Positions 27,871-36,317 of a stretch of DNA of 64,000 bases are shown piece by piece (the stretch's first letter is position 1; every line of letters starts with the position of its first letter). The position numbers were made by a program, and so were the translations under genes. The DNA is from Dyadobacter sp. CY312 (GTDB lineage: Bacteria; Bacteroidota; Bacteroidia; Cytophagales; Spirosomataceae): the NCBI RefSeq assembly GCF_021390535.1, contig NZ_JAJUXG010000003.1:1-64000 (forward strand), read 5' to 3'. The notes under the pieces are model-generated. The model was not told where the DNA came from. It saw nothing but the letters and a program-made list of their open reading frames with translations, and did not search any database.

Positions 27871-30228
27871 ATGAAATACTTTTTAAAATCCATTTTAATT
27901 CTTTTCCTCCTAAATCCTGCACTTTTACAGGCTCAAAAACTTTCGAAACTGACCGTTGAAAAGATCATGCGTGATCCTAAAATGTGGATCGGAACTTCTC
28001 CTTCAAACATCAGTTGGTCGGAAGATTCCCAGACGATTTACTTCGACTGGAATCCCGATAAAAACCTGTCTGATTCGCTTTACTCCTACAAAGTATTCGA
28101 CAAGAAAATTAACAAAACCACTGCTGATGACCGGTTGAAAATCTTCAATAGCGACGGCGTTTATAACAAAGCAAGAACGCTTCGTGTGTTTGCAAAAAAC
28201 GGAGATTTGTTTGTTGTTGATTGCAAAAACTACACAACCAGGCAGCTTACCAATACGGTAGACCGTGAGAGTAATCCAGGTTTCAGCGGGGACGAAAAAA
28301 GTGTGGTTTTTGAACGAAGCAATAACCTGTACAGCATCGCACTGGACAATGGTCTGATCACCCAACACACCGATTTCAAAACCGGAAACAAGAAATCTGA
28401 TCCCAAATTAAGTGACGAAGAGAAATTTTTGAAAGCGGACCAGATCGGCATGTTCCAGGTTTTGAAAGAGCGCAAGGAAAAGAAGGATGCAGGTAAAAAG
28501 AACAGTGAAAATGAAAAGCCGAAGTCGCCGAAAGAAATATATTCAGGCGAAAAAAGTGCGAACAGTATCAAACTTAGTCCTGATGGCCACTTTGTAACCT
28601 ACCGACTTTCGCAGCCGGACAAAGCTGCAAAATCGACCATTGTTCCCAATTACGTAACTGAATCTGGCTTTACCGAAGACATTCCCGGACGTACCAAAGT
28701 GGGCGCTCCGGCAACCAGTCATGAGTTTTGGGTATATGATATCAAAAAGGACACTGCCCGCAAAGTGAGCATGAAACAACTTCCGGGCTTTGGTGACAAA
28801 CCGGATTATCTTAAAGACTACCCAAAACTGGATAGCGCCTGGAAGAAAAAAGAACGCGAGGTTTCCGTTACGGGACCATTTTGGTCAGACAATGGAGCGC
28901 ATGGCGTAGTAATCATACGCTCGCAGGACAATAAAGACCGATGGATAATGGCGCTGAATGCTGATTCGCTTTCGCTTCGACTACTTGACCGCCAGCGAGA
29001 CGAAGCCTGGATCGGCGGACCAGGCATTGGCGGTTTCTCGGGAGGTGAGTTGGGGTGGATTGATGACCAAACCATTTACTTCCAAAGTGAGGCATCCGGA
29101 TATTCTCACCTGTACACTGTAAATGTGGTAACTGGCAAAAAAACGCAGCTGACCTCAGGTAAATTTGAGGTTCAGAATGTGCAGCTTTCAAAGGATAAAA
29201 AGACGTTTTACATCATCACCAACGAAGTACATCCGGGTGAAAAGCACTTTTACAGCATGGCTGTGACAGGCGGCGAGCGCAAACGCATTACGCAAACAAC
29301 CGGCGCTTATGAGGTTATTCTTTCTCCTGACGAAACCAAACTTGCAGTACGTTATTCCAACAGCACCACGCCGTGGGAATTGTTTTTGATGGACAACAAA
29401 CCTGCTGCCAAGCCCGAACAAATCACTAAATCAACTTCCGATGAGTTTTTCTCATACAAATGGCGTGAGGCAAAAATTGTAACGATTAAAGCCACAGACG
29501 GGCAGGATATATATGCAAGGGTGTACGAGCCTAAAAAATCGAATGGTAAAGCAGTCATTTTTGTCCATGGCGCTGGATATTTACAAAACGCGCACAAATG
29601 GTGGAGCCAGTACTCACGCGAATACATGTTCCATAACTTACTGACCGATATGGGATACACAGTGTTGGATATGGATTACCGTGCAAGCGCCGGTTATGGC
29701 CGCGACTGGCGTACCGGAATTTATCGTTTTATGGGTGGAAAAGACCTGACTGACAACACCGACGGAGCCAAATGGCTGGTAAAAAAATACGGTATTGATA
29801 CTAAGAAAATTGGAATTTATGGTGGTTCATATGGCGGCTTCATTACGTTGATGGGCCTGTTCACAACACCTGATGTATTTAAAGCGGGAGCTGCTTTGCG
29901 TCCCGTAACCGACTGGGCGGCGTACAACCATGGCTACACAGCGAATATCCTCAACGAACCTCAGGCCGATAGCATTGCCTACCGCAAAAGCTCACCGATC
30001 TATCACGCGGAAGGTTTGAAAAACAACCTGCTTATTTGTCATGGAATGGTGGATGTTAATGTCCATTATCAGGATGTGGTGCGGTTGTCGCAAAGACTTA
30101 TTGAGCTTGGAAAAGACAACTGGGAACTGGCTTCTTACCCAATGGAAGATCACGGATTTGTAGAGCCATCGTCATGGACCGATGAGTACAAGAGGATTTT
30201 GAAGTTGTTTGAGGAGAAGTTGAAGTGA
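27871..30228 (+). CDS. Exported S9-family prolyl oligopeptidase-type serine peptidase (second copy)
   Basis: A 785-residue paralogue in architecture of the S9 peptidase at 19394. Signal peptide MKYFLKSILILFLLNPALLQ, beta-propeller to about residue 520, then an alpha/beta hydrolase domain with nucleophile Ser653 in GGSYGGFI, acid Asp in HGMVDVNVHYQD and His in MEDHGFVEPSS. A lysine-rich insertion of about 40 residues (around 185-225, with KERKEKKDAGKKNSENEK) interrupts the propeller and is probably an exposed loop. A repeat array and a terminator follow. Confidence 0.94.
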   Translation: MKYFLKSILILFLLNPALLQAQKLSKLTVEKIMRDPKMWIGTSPSNISWSEDSQTIYFDWNPDKNLSDSLYSYKVFDKKINKTTADDRLKIFNSDGVYNKARTLRVFAKNGDLFVVDCKNYTTRQLTNTVDRESNPGFSGDEKSVVFERSNNLYSIALDNGLITQHTDFKTGNKKSDPKLSDEEKFLKADQIGMFQVLKERKEKKDAGKKNSENEKPKSPKEIYSGEKSANSIKLSPDGHFVTYRLSQPDKAAKSTIVPNYVTESGFTEDIPGRTKVGAPATSHEFWVYDIKKDTARKVSMKQLPGFGDKPDYLKDYPKLDSAWKKKEREVSVTGPFWSDNGAHGVVIIRSQDNKDRWIMALNADSLSLRLLDRQRDEAWIGGPGIGGFSGGELGWIDDQTIYFQSEASGYSHLYTVNVVTGKKTQLTSGKFEVQNVQLSKDKKTFYIITNEVHPGEKHFYSMAVTGGERKRITQTTGAYEVILSPDETKLAVRYSNSTTPWELFLMDNKPAAKPEQITKSTSDEFFSYKWREAKIVTIKATDGQDIYARVYEPKKSNGKAVIFVHGAGYLQNAHKWWSQYSREYMFHNLLTDMGYTVLDMDYRASAGYGRDWRTGIYRFMGGKDLTDNTDGAKWLVKKYGIDTKKIGIYGGSYGGFITLMGLFTTPDVFKAGAALRPVTDWAAYNHGYTANILNEPQADSIAYRKSSPIYHAEGLKNNLLICHGMVDVNVHYQDVVRLSQRLIELGKDNWELASYPMEDHGFVEPSSWTDEYKRILKLFEEKLK

Positions 30229-30470
30229 GGAGGGAGAAGTTATAAGGAGTTAAGAAGTTAAGAAGTTAAGGAGTAAGCGATTCCGGTCTGTACGCTGTTT
30301 AGCGGACTGAACGGATATAAGAAGTTAAGAGAAGTTATGGAGTTAGCGTTACCGGTCTGTACGCTGTTTAGCGGGCCACGCTGGCCGGACTGAACGGTTA
30401 GGAAGTAGGAATTAAAAGTTTACAATTAGCACCGTTCAGTCCGCCAAGGGGCGTACAGACCGGAGAGATA
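30229..30470. repeat. Composite repeat array A (GAAGTTA-rich spacers and GC-rich units)
   Basis: AG-rich runs built from GAAGTTA/AAGTTAAG words alternate with a GC-rich unit starting CCGGTCTGTACGCTGTTTAG and ending ACTGAACGG (30283-30314 and 30352-30397). The second unit carries an extra GGCC-ACGCT-GGCC palindrome. A third copy is inverted at 30432-30463 (CCGTTCAGTCCGCC ... GCGTACAGACCGG), so units two and three can form a large hairpin. The same unit occurs at 31816-32097. No gene is present in this gap. Confidence 0.85.
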
Positions 30471-30512
30471 AAAAAGGGAGAAAGGGCGTTGGGCTTTTTC
30501 TCCCTTTTTTTG
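30471..30512 (+). terminator. Rho-independent terminator of the second S9 peptidase gene
   Basis: AAAAAGGGAGAAAG (30471-30484) can pair with CTTTTTCTCCCTTTTTT further on, around a GGCGTTGGG-containing loop, and the downstream arm merges with a seven-T run. Confidence 0.75.
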
Positions 30513-30554
30513 TGGCCTTGCCGTTTCTACTTTGTTTCCTTTTAACTTTGATTT

Positions 30555-31316
30555 ATGGAAAACACCAGAGAACTCAAACTTGCCGTGCTCATTGATGCCG
30601 ACAATGTGCCGTATTCCAACATCAAGGGAATGCTGGAAGAAGTGGCCATTTATGGAACACCTACATTTAAGCGAATTTATGGAGACTGGACCAAACCTAC
30701 CTTATCGGGTTGGAAAACGGTTTTACTCGAAAATGCCATCACGCCTGTACAGCAATACAGTTATACCTCTGGTAAAAACTCCTCCGACTCCGCGCTGATT
30801 ATCGATGCGATGGACATTCTGTACACAGGCCGTGTCGACGGGTTTTGTATTGTTTCCAGTGACAGCGATTTTACCAGGCTTGCTACCAGACTTCGGGAGG
30901 CGGGAATGCTTGTTTTTGGTATTGGAGAAAAGAAAACACCAGCGGCTTTTATAGCAGCCTGCAACAAGTTTATATACATCGAAATTCTTAAAAAAGAAGC
31001 CAAACCAGAGGTTCCAACTCAGGAAACTTCCAAATTCAAAACAGCAGTAAAAGAAGAAACGCCGCCTGTTGCCAAAATTGACAAAGGTCTGATCAGGCTC
31101 ATATCCGAAAGTATCAATGACATTGCCGATGAAGACGGCTGGCTTTTCCTTGGCGTGTTGGGAAATATGATTTTAAAAAAACGTCCTGACTTTGACCCCA
31201 GGAATTATGGTCACAAAAAGTTGCTGGATCTGATACGCTCGATCAAGGTTTTGCAGGTAGAAGAGCGCCATACCGGTAAAAACAATGCTTCCCATTTTTA
31301 TGTAAAAACCAAGTAA
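30555..31316 (+). CDS. NYN-domain protein with C-terminal LOTUS (OST-HTH) domain
   Basis: A 253-residue protein of the LabA/DUF88 group. The N-terminal NYN (PIN-like) nuclease domain (1-145) has the acidic motifs LIDADN (Asp14, Asp16), a central Asp cluster SDSALIIDAMD and SSDSDF (Asp103, Asp105), as in metal-dependent RNases. The C-terminal part (about 178-253: GLIRLISESINDIADEDGW; RPDFDPRNYGHKKLLDLIRS) fits an OST-HTH/LOTUS domain, which in eukaryotes binds G-rich RNA or RNA-protein partners. A proline- and lysine-rich linker joins them. The role in bacteria is poorly known. It is followed 30 bases later by the YjbQ gene. Confidence 0.9.
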   Translation: MENTRELKLAVLIDADNVPYSNIKGMLEEVAIYGTPTFKRIYGDWTKPTLSGWKTVLLENAITPVQQYSYTSGKNSSDSALIIDAMDILYTGRVDGFCIVSSDSDFTRLATRLREAGMLVFGIGEKKTPAAFIAACNKFIYIEILKKEAKPEVPTQETSKFKTAVKEETPPVAKIDKGLIRLISESINDIADEDGWLFLGVLGNMILKKRPDFDPRNYGHKKLLDLIRSIKVLQVEERHTGKNNASHFYVKTK

Positions 31317-31346
31317 CCGGAGTTCTGCACGACCCGATGCAACGTT

Positions 31347-31769
31347 ATGAAAATTCTGCAACAGCCCATTCAGTTACGACAGCGCAGACGAGGTTTTCAT
31401 CTCATTACCAATGAAATTCTGCAAGCCTTGCCGGAGCTTGGTTCATTCAAAACCGGCATGTGTCAGGTTTTTATTCAACACACCTCTGCATCACTAACGA
31501 TCAACGAGAATGCAGATCCGACTGTCCGCGCCGATTTTGAGATGTATTTTAGCAAATCCGTCCCTGAAAATGATCCGGAATACCAGCACGACTACGAAGG
31601 CTCTGACGACATGCCGGCTCATTTGAAAGCCTCCATTCTGGGTAGTTCCGTAATGATCCCGATCCGCAACGGAAGGTTTGCTCTGGGAACCTGGCAGGGC
31701 GTTTACCTCTGCGAACACCGGGATTATGGAGGTACAAGAAATTTGATGGTTACGGTTTGGGGGGAATGA
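31347..31769 (+). CDS. YjbQ/UPF0047-family protein
   Basis: A 140-residue protein of the UPF0047 (YjbQ) family, with the conserved FIQHTSASLTINENADPTV, GSDDMPAHLKASILGSS and GTWQGVYLCEHRD segments. His residues in these motifs form a putative metal site. The family is named for a side activity of thiamine-phosphate synthase in E. coli YjbQ; the main physiological role is unknown. It probably shares an operon with the NYN-LOTUS gene. The pair is bracketed by two copies of the same composite repeat. Confidence 0.93.
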   Translation: MKILQQPIQLRQRRRGFHLITNEILQALPELGSFKTGMCQVFIQHTSASLTINENADPTVRADFEMYFSKSVPENDPEYQHDYEGSDDMPAHLKASILGSSVMIPIRNGRFALGTWQGVYLCEHRDYGGTRNLMVTVWGE

Positions 31770-32100
31770 GGAAGAAGAAGTTAAGAGGAGTTAAGGAGTT
31801 AACAGAAGTTACAGTTGCTCAGGTCTGAACGGGTACAGAAGTTAAGGGTAGTTAAGAAGTTAACAGAAATTAGGGTTGCTCCGGTCTGGACGCTGTTTAG
31901 CGGACTGAACGGGAGGAATAGAAGTTAACAGGAAGTTAAGGAGTTAACAGAAGTTACAGTTGCTCAGGTCTGAACGCTTTTTAGCGGGCCACGCTGGCCG
32001 GGAGAACAGAAGTTACAGGAAGTTAAAGAGTTAAAAGAAGTAAGAGTTGCTCAGATCTGGACGCTTTTTAGCGGGCCACGCTGGCCGGGCTGAACGGAGG
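31770..32100. repeat. Composite repeat array B (same family as array A)
   Basis: Four units at about 31816-31831 (short), 31877-31911, 31960-32001 and 32047-32097 share the GGTCTG(A/G)ACGCT(G/T)TTTAGCGG core and the GGCC-ACGCT-GGCC palindrome of array A. They are separated by GAAGTTAACAG/GAAGTTAAG runs. Orientation is the same as units one and two of array A. No gene was found in this 335-base gap; the porin stop lies just after it. Confidence 0.85.
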
Positions 32101-32104
32101 AAAA

Positions 32105-33430
32105 TTAAAAGTCGTACTGCACCCTGCAAGTAAAAATGTCATCTGAAACATCGTTTGTAAATGCGGCAAGCCCTGACTTCTCATTTCGTACAATATCATA
32201 GAAAAACAGGAATTTCAACGATGGATTGGCATAGTGTACATAACCCATTGTCAGGGTATTATACCGCAAATCGGCTTTGCTAAAACCGGCTTCGGCAGTA
32301 ATTTCCTTCCCAGACACCTTTTTATTCGGATCATACCAGTCGTATTTCATCACAAACTGATGCTCTTCACTACCAAGATGTTGAAGAAAATAGAAATACG
32401 CGCCATCGAAATTTCTGGTGTAAAGCGGATCTTTTACCCCGTTCGTTACAGGATAAACACCCGGCGATTCGCTATTGGCAAAGGTGGAAGTCTGCTTACC
32501 AGCGATATATTCTGCGCGAAATTCAGTCTTGCCCTCCCGATTAGGAAATACCAGCTGAAAATCTGCTCCGGCATAGTTCCTCGGTGTCATTTTATGGTTG
32601 TTGCTGGCCGATGAGTCGCGCACCATTCTGAATCCGTTGCCCATGTCACGTGTTGTATACAAAACGTTGGATTGACTGGTAATTCCACCAGCATATCCCG
32701 ACACACTGGCTGACAAAAGAGGCGTTCCCGCTATGCCTCTCAACTTGGTAGGTTTGAGACTAACCCGACCAATTACATCTTTGCGACTGTCATAATCGAC
32801 AGGACCAGCCATGCCTTGCCCGTTGAATACACCCAAATCCAGCTTCCAGTTCGACCATTTACTGTCTCTTTTTCTGTCGTTTACAGTTAGCATGATACCG
32901 ATGTCACGTTCCGTTTTCATGAGAATCTGTGACATTCTACCCCGTTCCGGCGTTTCCCGATTGGCTGACGAAAGGTTGATCTCCTGACCAAACGGACGCG
33001 CGAACATACCCGTGGTAAGCGCAAAAATCTTGTATTTATTCTCGTAAAATCTACCCCAGAAATCCCGGATCACCACACCTCGCTCGGTACCATCAAATTG
33101 AAAAACAAAATACGATGTCGCCTCACCTTTTTTGTTCAAATGCGCATAATCGACCCGAAGACGGCCCCTGCGAAGCATGAATCTGTTGTTGGAAACAGAC
33201 GAAAAATTACCTCCGTTGAAAGTTTCTGCACCTTCTTTAGTGATGTATTGAAACTGAGGCTGGATATAACCACTCATTTTAATGCGATCATATCGCTCAT
33301 AAATGGAAAGCATCCCCTTCCCCATCTGATTGGTGGTATCCACCATATCCATTAAGAAACGCTGAGCTTGTATTTGCTGTGAATGGAAATAAAATATCGT
33401 AAAAAGGAGTCCGCAGATCCACTTTCTCAT
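32105..33430 (-). CDS. Phosphate-selective porin O/P family outer-membrane protein
   Basis: A 441-residue protein with signal peptide (MRKWICGLLFTIFYFHSQQI, then QAQ). The mature part fits the Porin_O_P family: an early SGYIQPQFQYITKEG strand, repeated MLRRGRLRVDYAHLNKKGEA-type beta strands, and the C-terminal strand FTCRVQYDF ending in Phe as in outer-membrane barrels. The family includes OprP/OprO phosphate porins, but in Bacteroidota many members have unknown substrates. Two genes of phosphate uptake are not seen nearby. Confidence 0.9.
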   Translation of the reverse strand: MRKWICGLLFTIFYFHSQQIQAQRFLMDMVDTTNQMGKGMLSIYERYDRIKMSGYIQPQFQYITKEGAETFNGGNFSSVSNNRFMLRRGRLRVDYAHLNKKGEATSYFVFQFDGTERGVVIRDFWGRFYENKYKIFALTTGMFARPFGQEINLSSANRETPERGRMSQILMKTERDIGIMLTVNDRKRDSKWSNWKLDLGVFNGQGMAGPVDYDSRKDVIGRVSLKPTKLRGIAGTPLLSASVSGYAGGITSQSNVLYTTRDMGNGFRMVRDSSASNNHKMTPRNYAGADFQLVFPNREGKTEFRAEYIAGKQTSTFANSESPGVYPVTNGVKDPLYTRNFDGAYFYFLQHLGSEEHQFVMKYDWYDPNKKVSGKEITAEAGFSKADLRYNTLTMGYVHYANPSLKFLFFYDIVRNEKSGLAAFTNDVSDDIFTCRVQYDF

Positions 33431-33874
33431 AATCAGTTAAAATCAGTGTCAGTTAGAACCCGCAAATGTCACCTTTTTTTTAAACTTCTATATTACCTCA
33501 ATGTTAAGGTTGGTGATATATTTAATTTTGGTATTCTATAGTCGCATTGCCCATCTTTAATTTCGCTGTATTTAAATCCAAATTATCGATTTCATAAACT
33601 TCTCTATTTGGACTGTCCCCCTTAATCGTCGCACATTCTTTCGGCCGCACCTGTAACCCGGCTCGCTACAATTGACAGATTTGTTAGCTGCATATAGTTC
33701 GAAAGAAAATGAGAACTGAGGATCGATGCACAAGCTTCAAAGCAGCGACAAGCACAATGCGTGTGTAGCCCGACGAAAAAGCGGGGTGTGCGTAGGTATG
33801 TGGGTGGAAGCATTTTTTCGTCTTGATTTTTTTGTTACTTTTTTTATCAAGAAGCATTCATGATTGATTTTAAA
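33431..33874. other. Gene-poor stretch upstream of the IS110 element
   Basis: No complete gene is supported. On the minus strand 33522-33665 is open for 47 codons (ending NLDLNTAKLKMGNATIEYQN, then stop) with protein-like composition and could be a decayed gene end. GACGAAAAA (33772-33780) and TTTTTCGTC (33824-33832) are an inverted repeat, and CTTGAT/ATCAAG flank a T-rich run at 33833-33860. Part of this may belong to the transposable element. Confidence 0.45.
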
Positions 33875-33913
33875 CACACAGGGGTATGAATATTTTGGAA
33901 AATAGCCAACTTT

Positions 33914-35166
33914 ATGGAAACAAACCGCAAAGTTATGGATTCATCAAAAGAGTATCAGGTTGTTGAATTTGAGCAGATTATCGAAAGAGGCTGTGGCTTG
34001 GATGTACATGAGAAAATGGTTGTAGCCACCATTAATGGAATTGGCTTAAAGCTTGAAACTCGTACGTTCGATACGTTTACCAGTTCTTTGCAAGAATTAG
34101 CTGATTGGCTGTCTTCACATCGGATTACTCATGTGGCGATGGAAAGTACTGGTGTGTACTGGAAACCGATATTCAACATTTTAGAAGAGAATTTCCACAT
34201 AATATTGGTCAATGCCCGTCATTTGAAAAGTGTTCCCGGTCGAAAGACTGACAAAATTGATAGTCAGTGGATTTGCAAACTATTACTAAGTGGACTGTTA
34301 AAAGCTAGCTATGTACCACAGGAAAAGATTAGACAACTCAGAGACCTGAGTAGGTATTCGACCAAACTTATTCAGCAATCGGCCTCAGAAAAGAACAGGA
34401 TTCAGAAAATTCTTGAAGATGCCAATATAAAGCTCAGCAGCGTTGTAAGCAGTATTTCGGGAATGGTTTCAACCAAGTTAATTGACGCACTAATTGAAGG
34501 TGAAGCCGATTTAGAGAAGTTTATTAATAGTATTTATACCAAAAAGTTAAAAGCAACAAAAGCCGATTTATTAAAAGCTGTCACTGGAAGAGTAACCGAC
34601 CATCATCGGTTTATGTTGCGAAAAATTAAAAAACACATTGCGTTTTTAGAGCAGGAGATAGCCGATTTAGAAGCTCAGATGGACGAAATATTAACGGATA
34701 ACAAGAGCGTTATTGAACTTTTAAGTACTATTCCAGGCGTGGACAAAAAGGCCGCTACCAACATTGTGGCAGAAATCGGTGTAGATGTTGAGGCCTTTCC
34801 ATCAGAGAAACATCTGGCCAAATGGGCTGGTATTTGCCCAGGTAACAATGAAAGTGGCGGTAAAAAAAAAGCTCTAGAACCACCCATGGCAACCAATATT
34901 TGAAGCCAGTTTTAGTAGAATGTGCATGGGCCGCAACCAGGACAAAGAATACTTATTTGCGGGCAAAATTTGACAGTATGATCGGGCGGAAAGGAAGTAA
35001 AAAAGCACTTTTAATAGTAGGACATAAGATCCTTTGTGCCATTTACCATATTCTAAAAGATCGGGTACCATATTTAGGCTTTGATGCGGCAGAATTTGAA
35101 AAGACAAGAAAGGCTAAGCGAGTTGCCTATTTACAAAAGGAATTAAAGTTGTTGGAAACAATCTAA
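33914..35166 (+). pseudogene. IS110-family transposase, frameshifted in an A9 run
   Basis: The N-terminal part (GCGLDVHEKMVVAT, HVAMESTGVYWKPIFNILE, VPGRKTDKIDSQWICKL) supplies the DEDD catalytic residues, and the C-terminal part has LLSTIPGVDKKAATNIVAEI and KWAGICPGNNESGGKKK. At the A9 run 34862-34870 the first frame goes on to a stop at 34901-34903, whereas a -1 shift restores the family continuation KSSRTTHGNQYLKPVLVECA, through AWAATRTKNTYLRAKF to a stop at 35164-35166. The joined protein would be about 415 residues, full length for the family. Real gene decay, a homopolymer sequencing error, and transcriptional slippage are all possible. Confidence 0.85.
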
Positions 35167-35229
35167 CGATTTTGATACAAAGCCGTTCTTTTAACTGGTG
35201 GTTTTACCCCGCTCAAGAAACTGGCTTGC

Positions 35230-35296
35230 AATACAGTTAAGCACACAGGGCTGTACTTCGAGTACGAGAATGAAATTTTACTTTGTTAACTGTATT
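35230..35296 (+). ncRNA. Candidate structured RNA in the right end of the IS110 element
   Basis: A perfect 11-bp inverted repeat (AATACAGTTAA/TTAACTGTATT) encloses a smaller perfect hairpin GTACT-TCG-AGTAC (35253-35265). It lies 63 bases past the transposase stop. IS110/IS1111 elements encode a bridge (seek) RNA in a non-coding end, at the right end in IS1111-type elements. This fits in place and structure but is only an inference. Confidence 0.35.
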
Positions 35297-35440
35297 TAAT
35301 TTATTGATTAACAACAATTTGCAAAATTATATTCGAATGAAAAAAGTAAGAGCACTGGAAGCCATCATTGGCACTTTATATAAATAATTGATTATTTCTA
35401 CTTAATCAAAAAGCTTAAAACGAATTAACGATCCGAAAGC

Positions 35441-35800
35441 TGCAATTGACAGATATATAAAGTCGTCATAATCAATGAAGCCAATTTGTTTACCCGGTCT
35501 TCGACCGCACGGGTGGCCCCGTCCGCTGCCATTGACACATTTATAAAATACTGATTATCAATGGCACTAATTTGGTTGCTCGGGCTTCGACTCCGCTCAG
35601 CCTGACAAAATCAGTGTCACTTTCAAGTAGCTTGTTGAGAACGATATAGTTACTCCAACTGACCTGGATCATGTCATTTTCAATGGCACCGGCCACCCGG
35701 CGGATTGCCGAAGCGAGAGTTTGTTTGCTCCAAAAAATAGTTTGCTCAGAGCTACATGCTGTCAGATTTCAACCATAATCATTAAAAAAATAGATTACTT
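35441..35800. repeat. Interspersed repeat family, copy near the IS element
   Basis: Two diverged tandem units of about 85 bases start at about 35441 (GCAATTGACAGATATATAAA) and 35528 (GCCATTGACACATTTATAAA). The second continues through TTGGTTGCTCGGGCTTCGAC to TCAGCCTGACA and a TTTGTTTGCTCCAAAAAATA tail near 35731. The same sequence occurs in inverse orientation at about 54190-54540. A 12-base word CAATTGACAGAT also occurs at 33669-33680 left of the IS. The rest of the gap 35167-35909 shows no gene. Confidence 0.8.
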
Positions 35801-35909
35801 CTGATGGTTAAGCTATCTCCCATTTCAAAACATTCGCTATCTATCACGTTAATCAAACACTATCTCCGATAAAATGTCGTAACTTCTGAAAATCAAAAAG
35901 TTAGAAGTT

Positions 35910-36122
35910 ATGAAGATTAAGATATTAACGCATGAGGATTTGCCGCCCCCTTCTTCGGTTCTCAAATTCAGGATTAAGAACACAACACAATGGCGCCCCG
36001 GAACGACCGACGAAGATGGAGCCGATTTTATTGAAGAAGTTCGTGGGATCACCTACCGCTACTCCTGGAACCAGATCGACGAATATTACTTCCCACCTGT
36101 CGTCGTAGCTCCAAGCAATTAA
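35910..36122 (+). CDS. Small hypothetical protein
   Basis: A 70-residue open frame starting ATG at 35910 (MKIKILTHEDLPPPSS) with plausible composition: charged, Pro-containing, and ending PPVVVAPSN. No family is recognised and no signal or membrane segment is seen. It is flanked by an interspersed repeat and the ZIP transporter gene. A purine-rich stretch (AGTTAGAAGTTATG) precedes the start. It could be real, but homologues are needed to decide. Confidence 0.45.
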   Translation: MKIKILTHEDLPPPSSVLKFRIKNTTQWRPGTTDEDGADFIEEVRGITYRYSWNQIDEYYFPPVVVAPSN

Positions 36123-36317
36123 AGATGAGTATCAGGAAAGACAAAGTAACCATCATCAAATTGCAGCAGCGCATTCCTTAATTTTTCATCTGGTAAACAA
36201 TCTTTGATAATTTCCCGCTACATTAATGGTCTGCAAACTTACAGGCACTATTTTATTTAGCGAGATGAAATAGCACAGCTTTGCCAGACACAATAAAAAC
36301 CGGAATAGCGTTACACC

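Larger units (their letters stand above)
33875..35296 (+). mobile_element. IS110-family insertion sequence (boundaries approximate)
   Basis: The element holds a DEDD-type transposase with the C-terminal Transposase_20 motif. IS110 elements lack long terminal inverted repeats, so the edges cannot be read directly. The start is set at a 9-base word CACACAGGG (33875-33883) that recurs at 35242-35250; such a match is weak on its own. The end is extended to a perfect inverted repeat AATACAGTTAA/TTAACTGTATT (35230-35240 / 35286-35296). It sits beside interspersed repeats on its right side. Confidence 0.55.

Noticed and set aside
30229..32100. Repeat arrays as CRISPR
   Set aside because: Units are of unequal spacing, partly inverted and not separated by unique spacers of equal length; no cas gene is present.
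33622..33813. A 63-codon minus-strand frame left of the IS110 element
   Set aside because: No motif is recognisable; the adjacent frame in the same stretch has better protein character but also lacks a start, so neither is called as a gene.
34675..35107. Minus-strand frames overlapping the end of the transposase
   Set aside because: They mirror the transposase coding sequence and lack any family feature.
33875..35250. CACACAGGG direct repeat as a proven target duplication
   Set aside because: A 9-base match is expected by chance between windows of this size, so it is used only as a provisional boundary marker.
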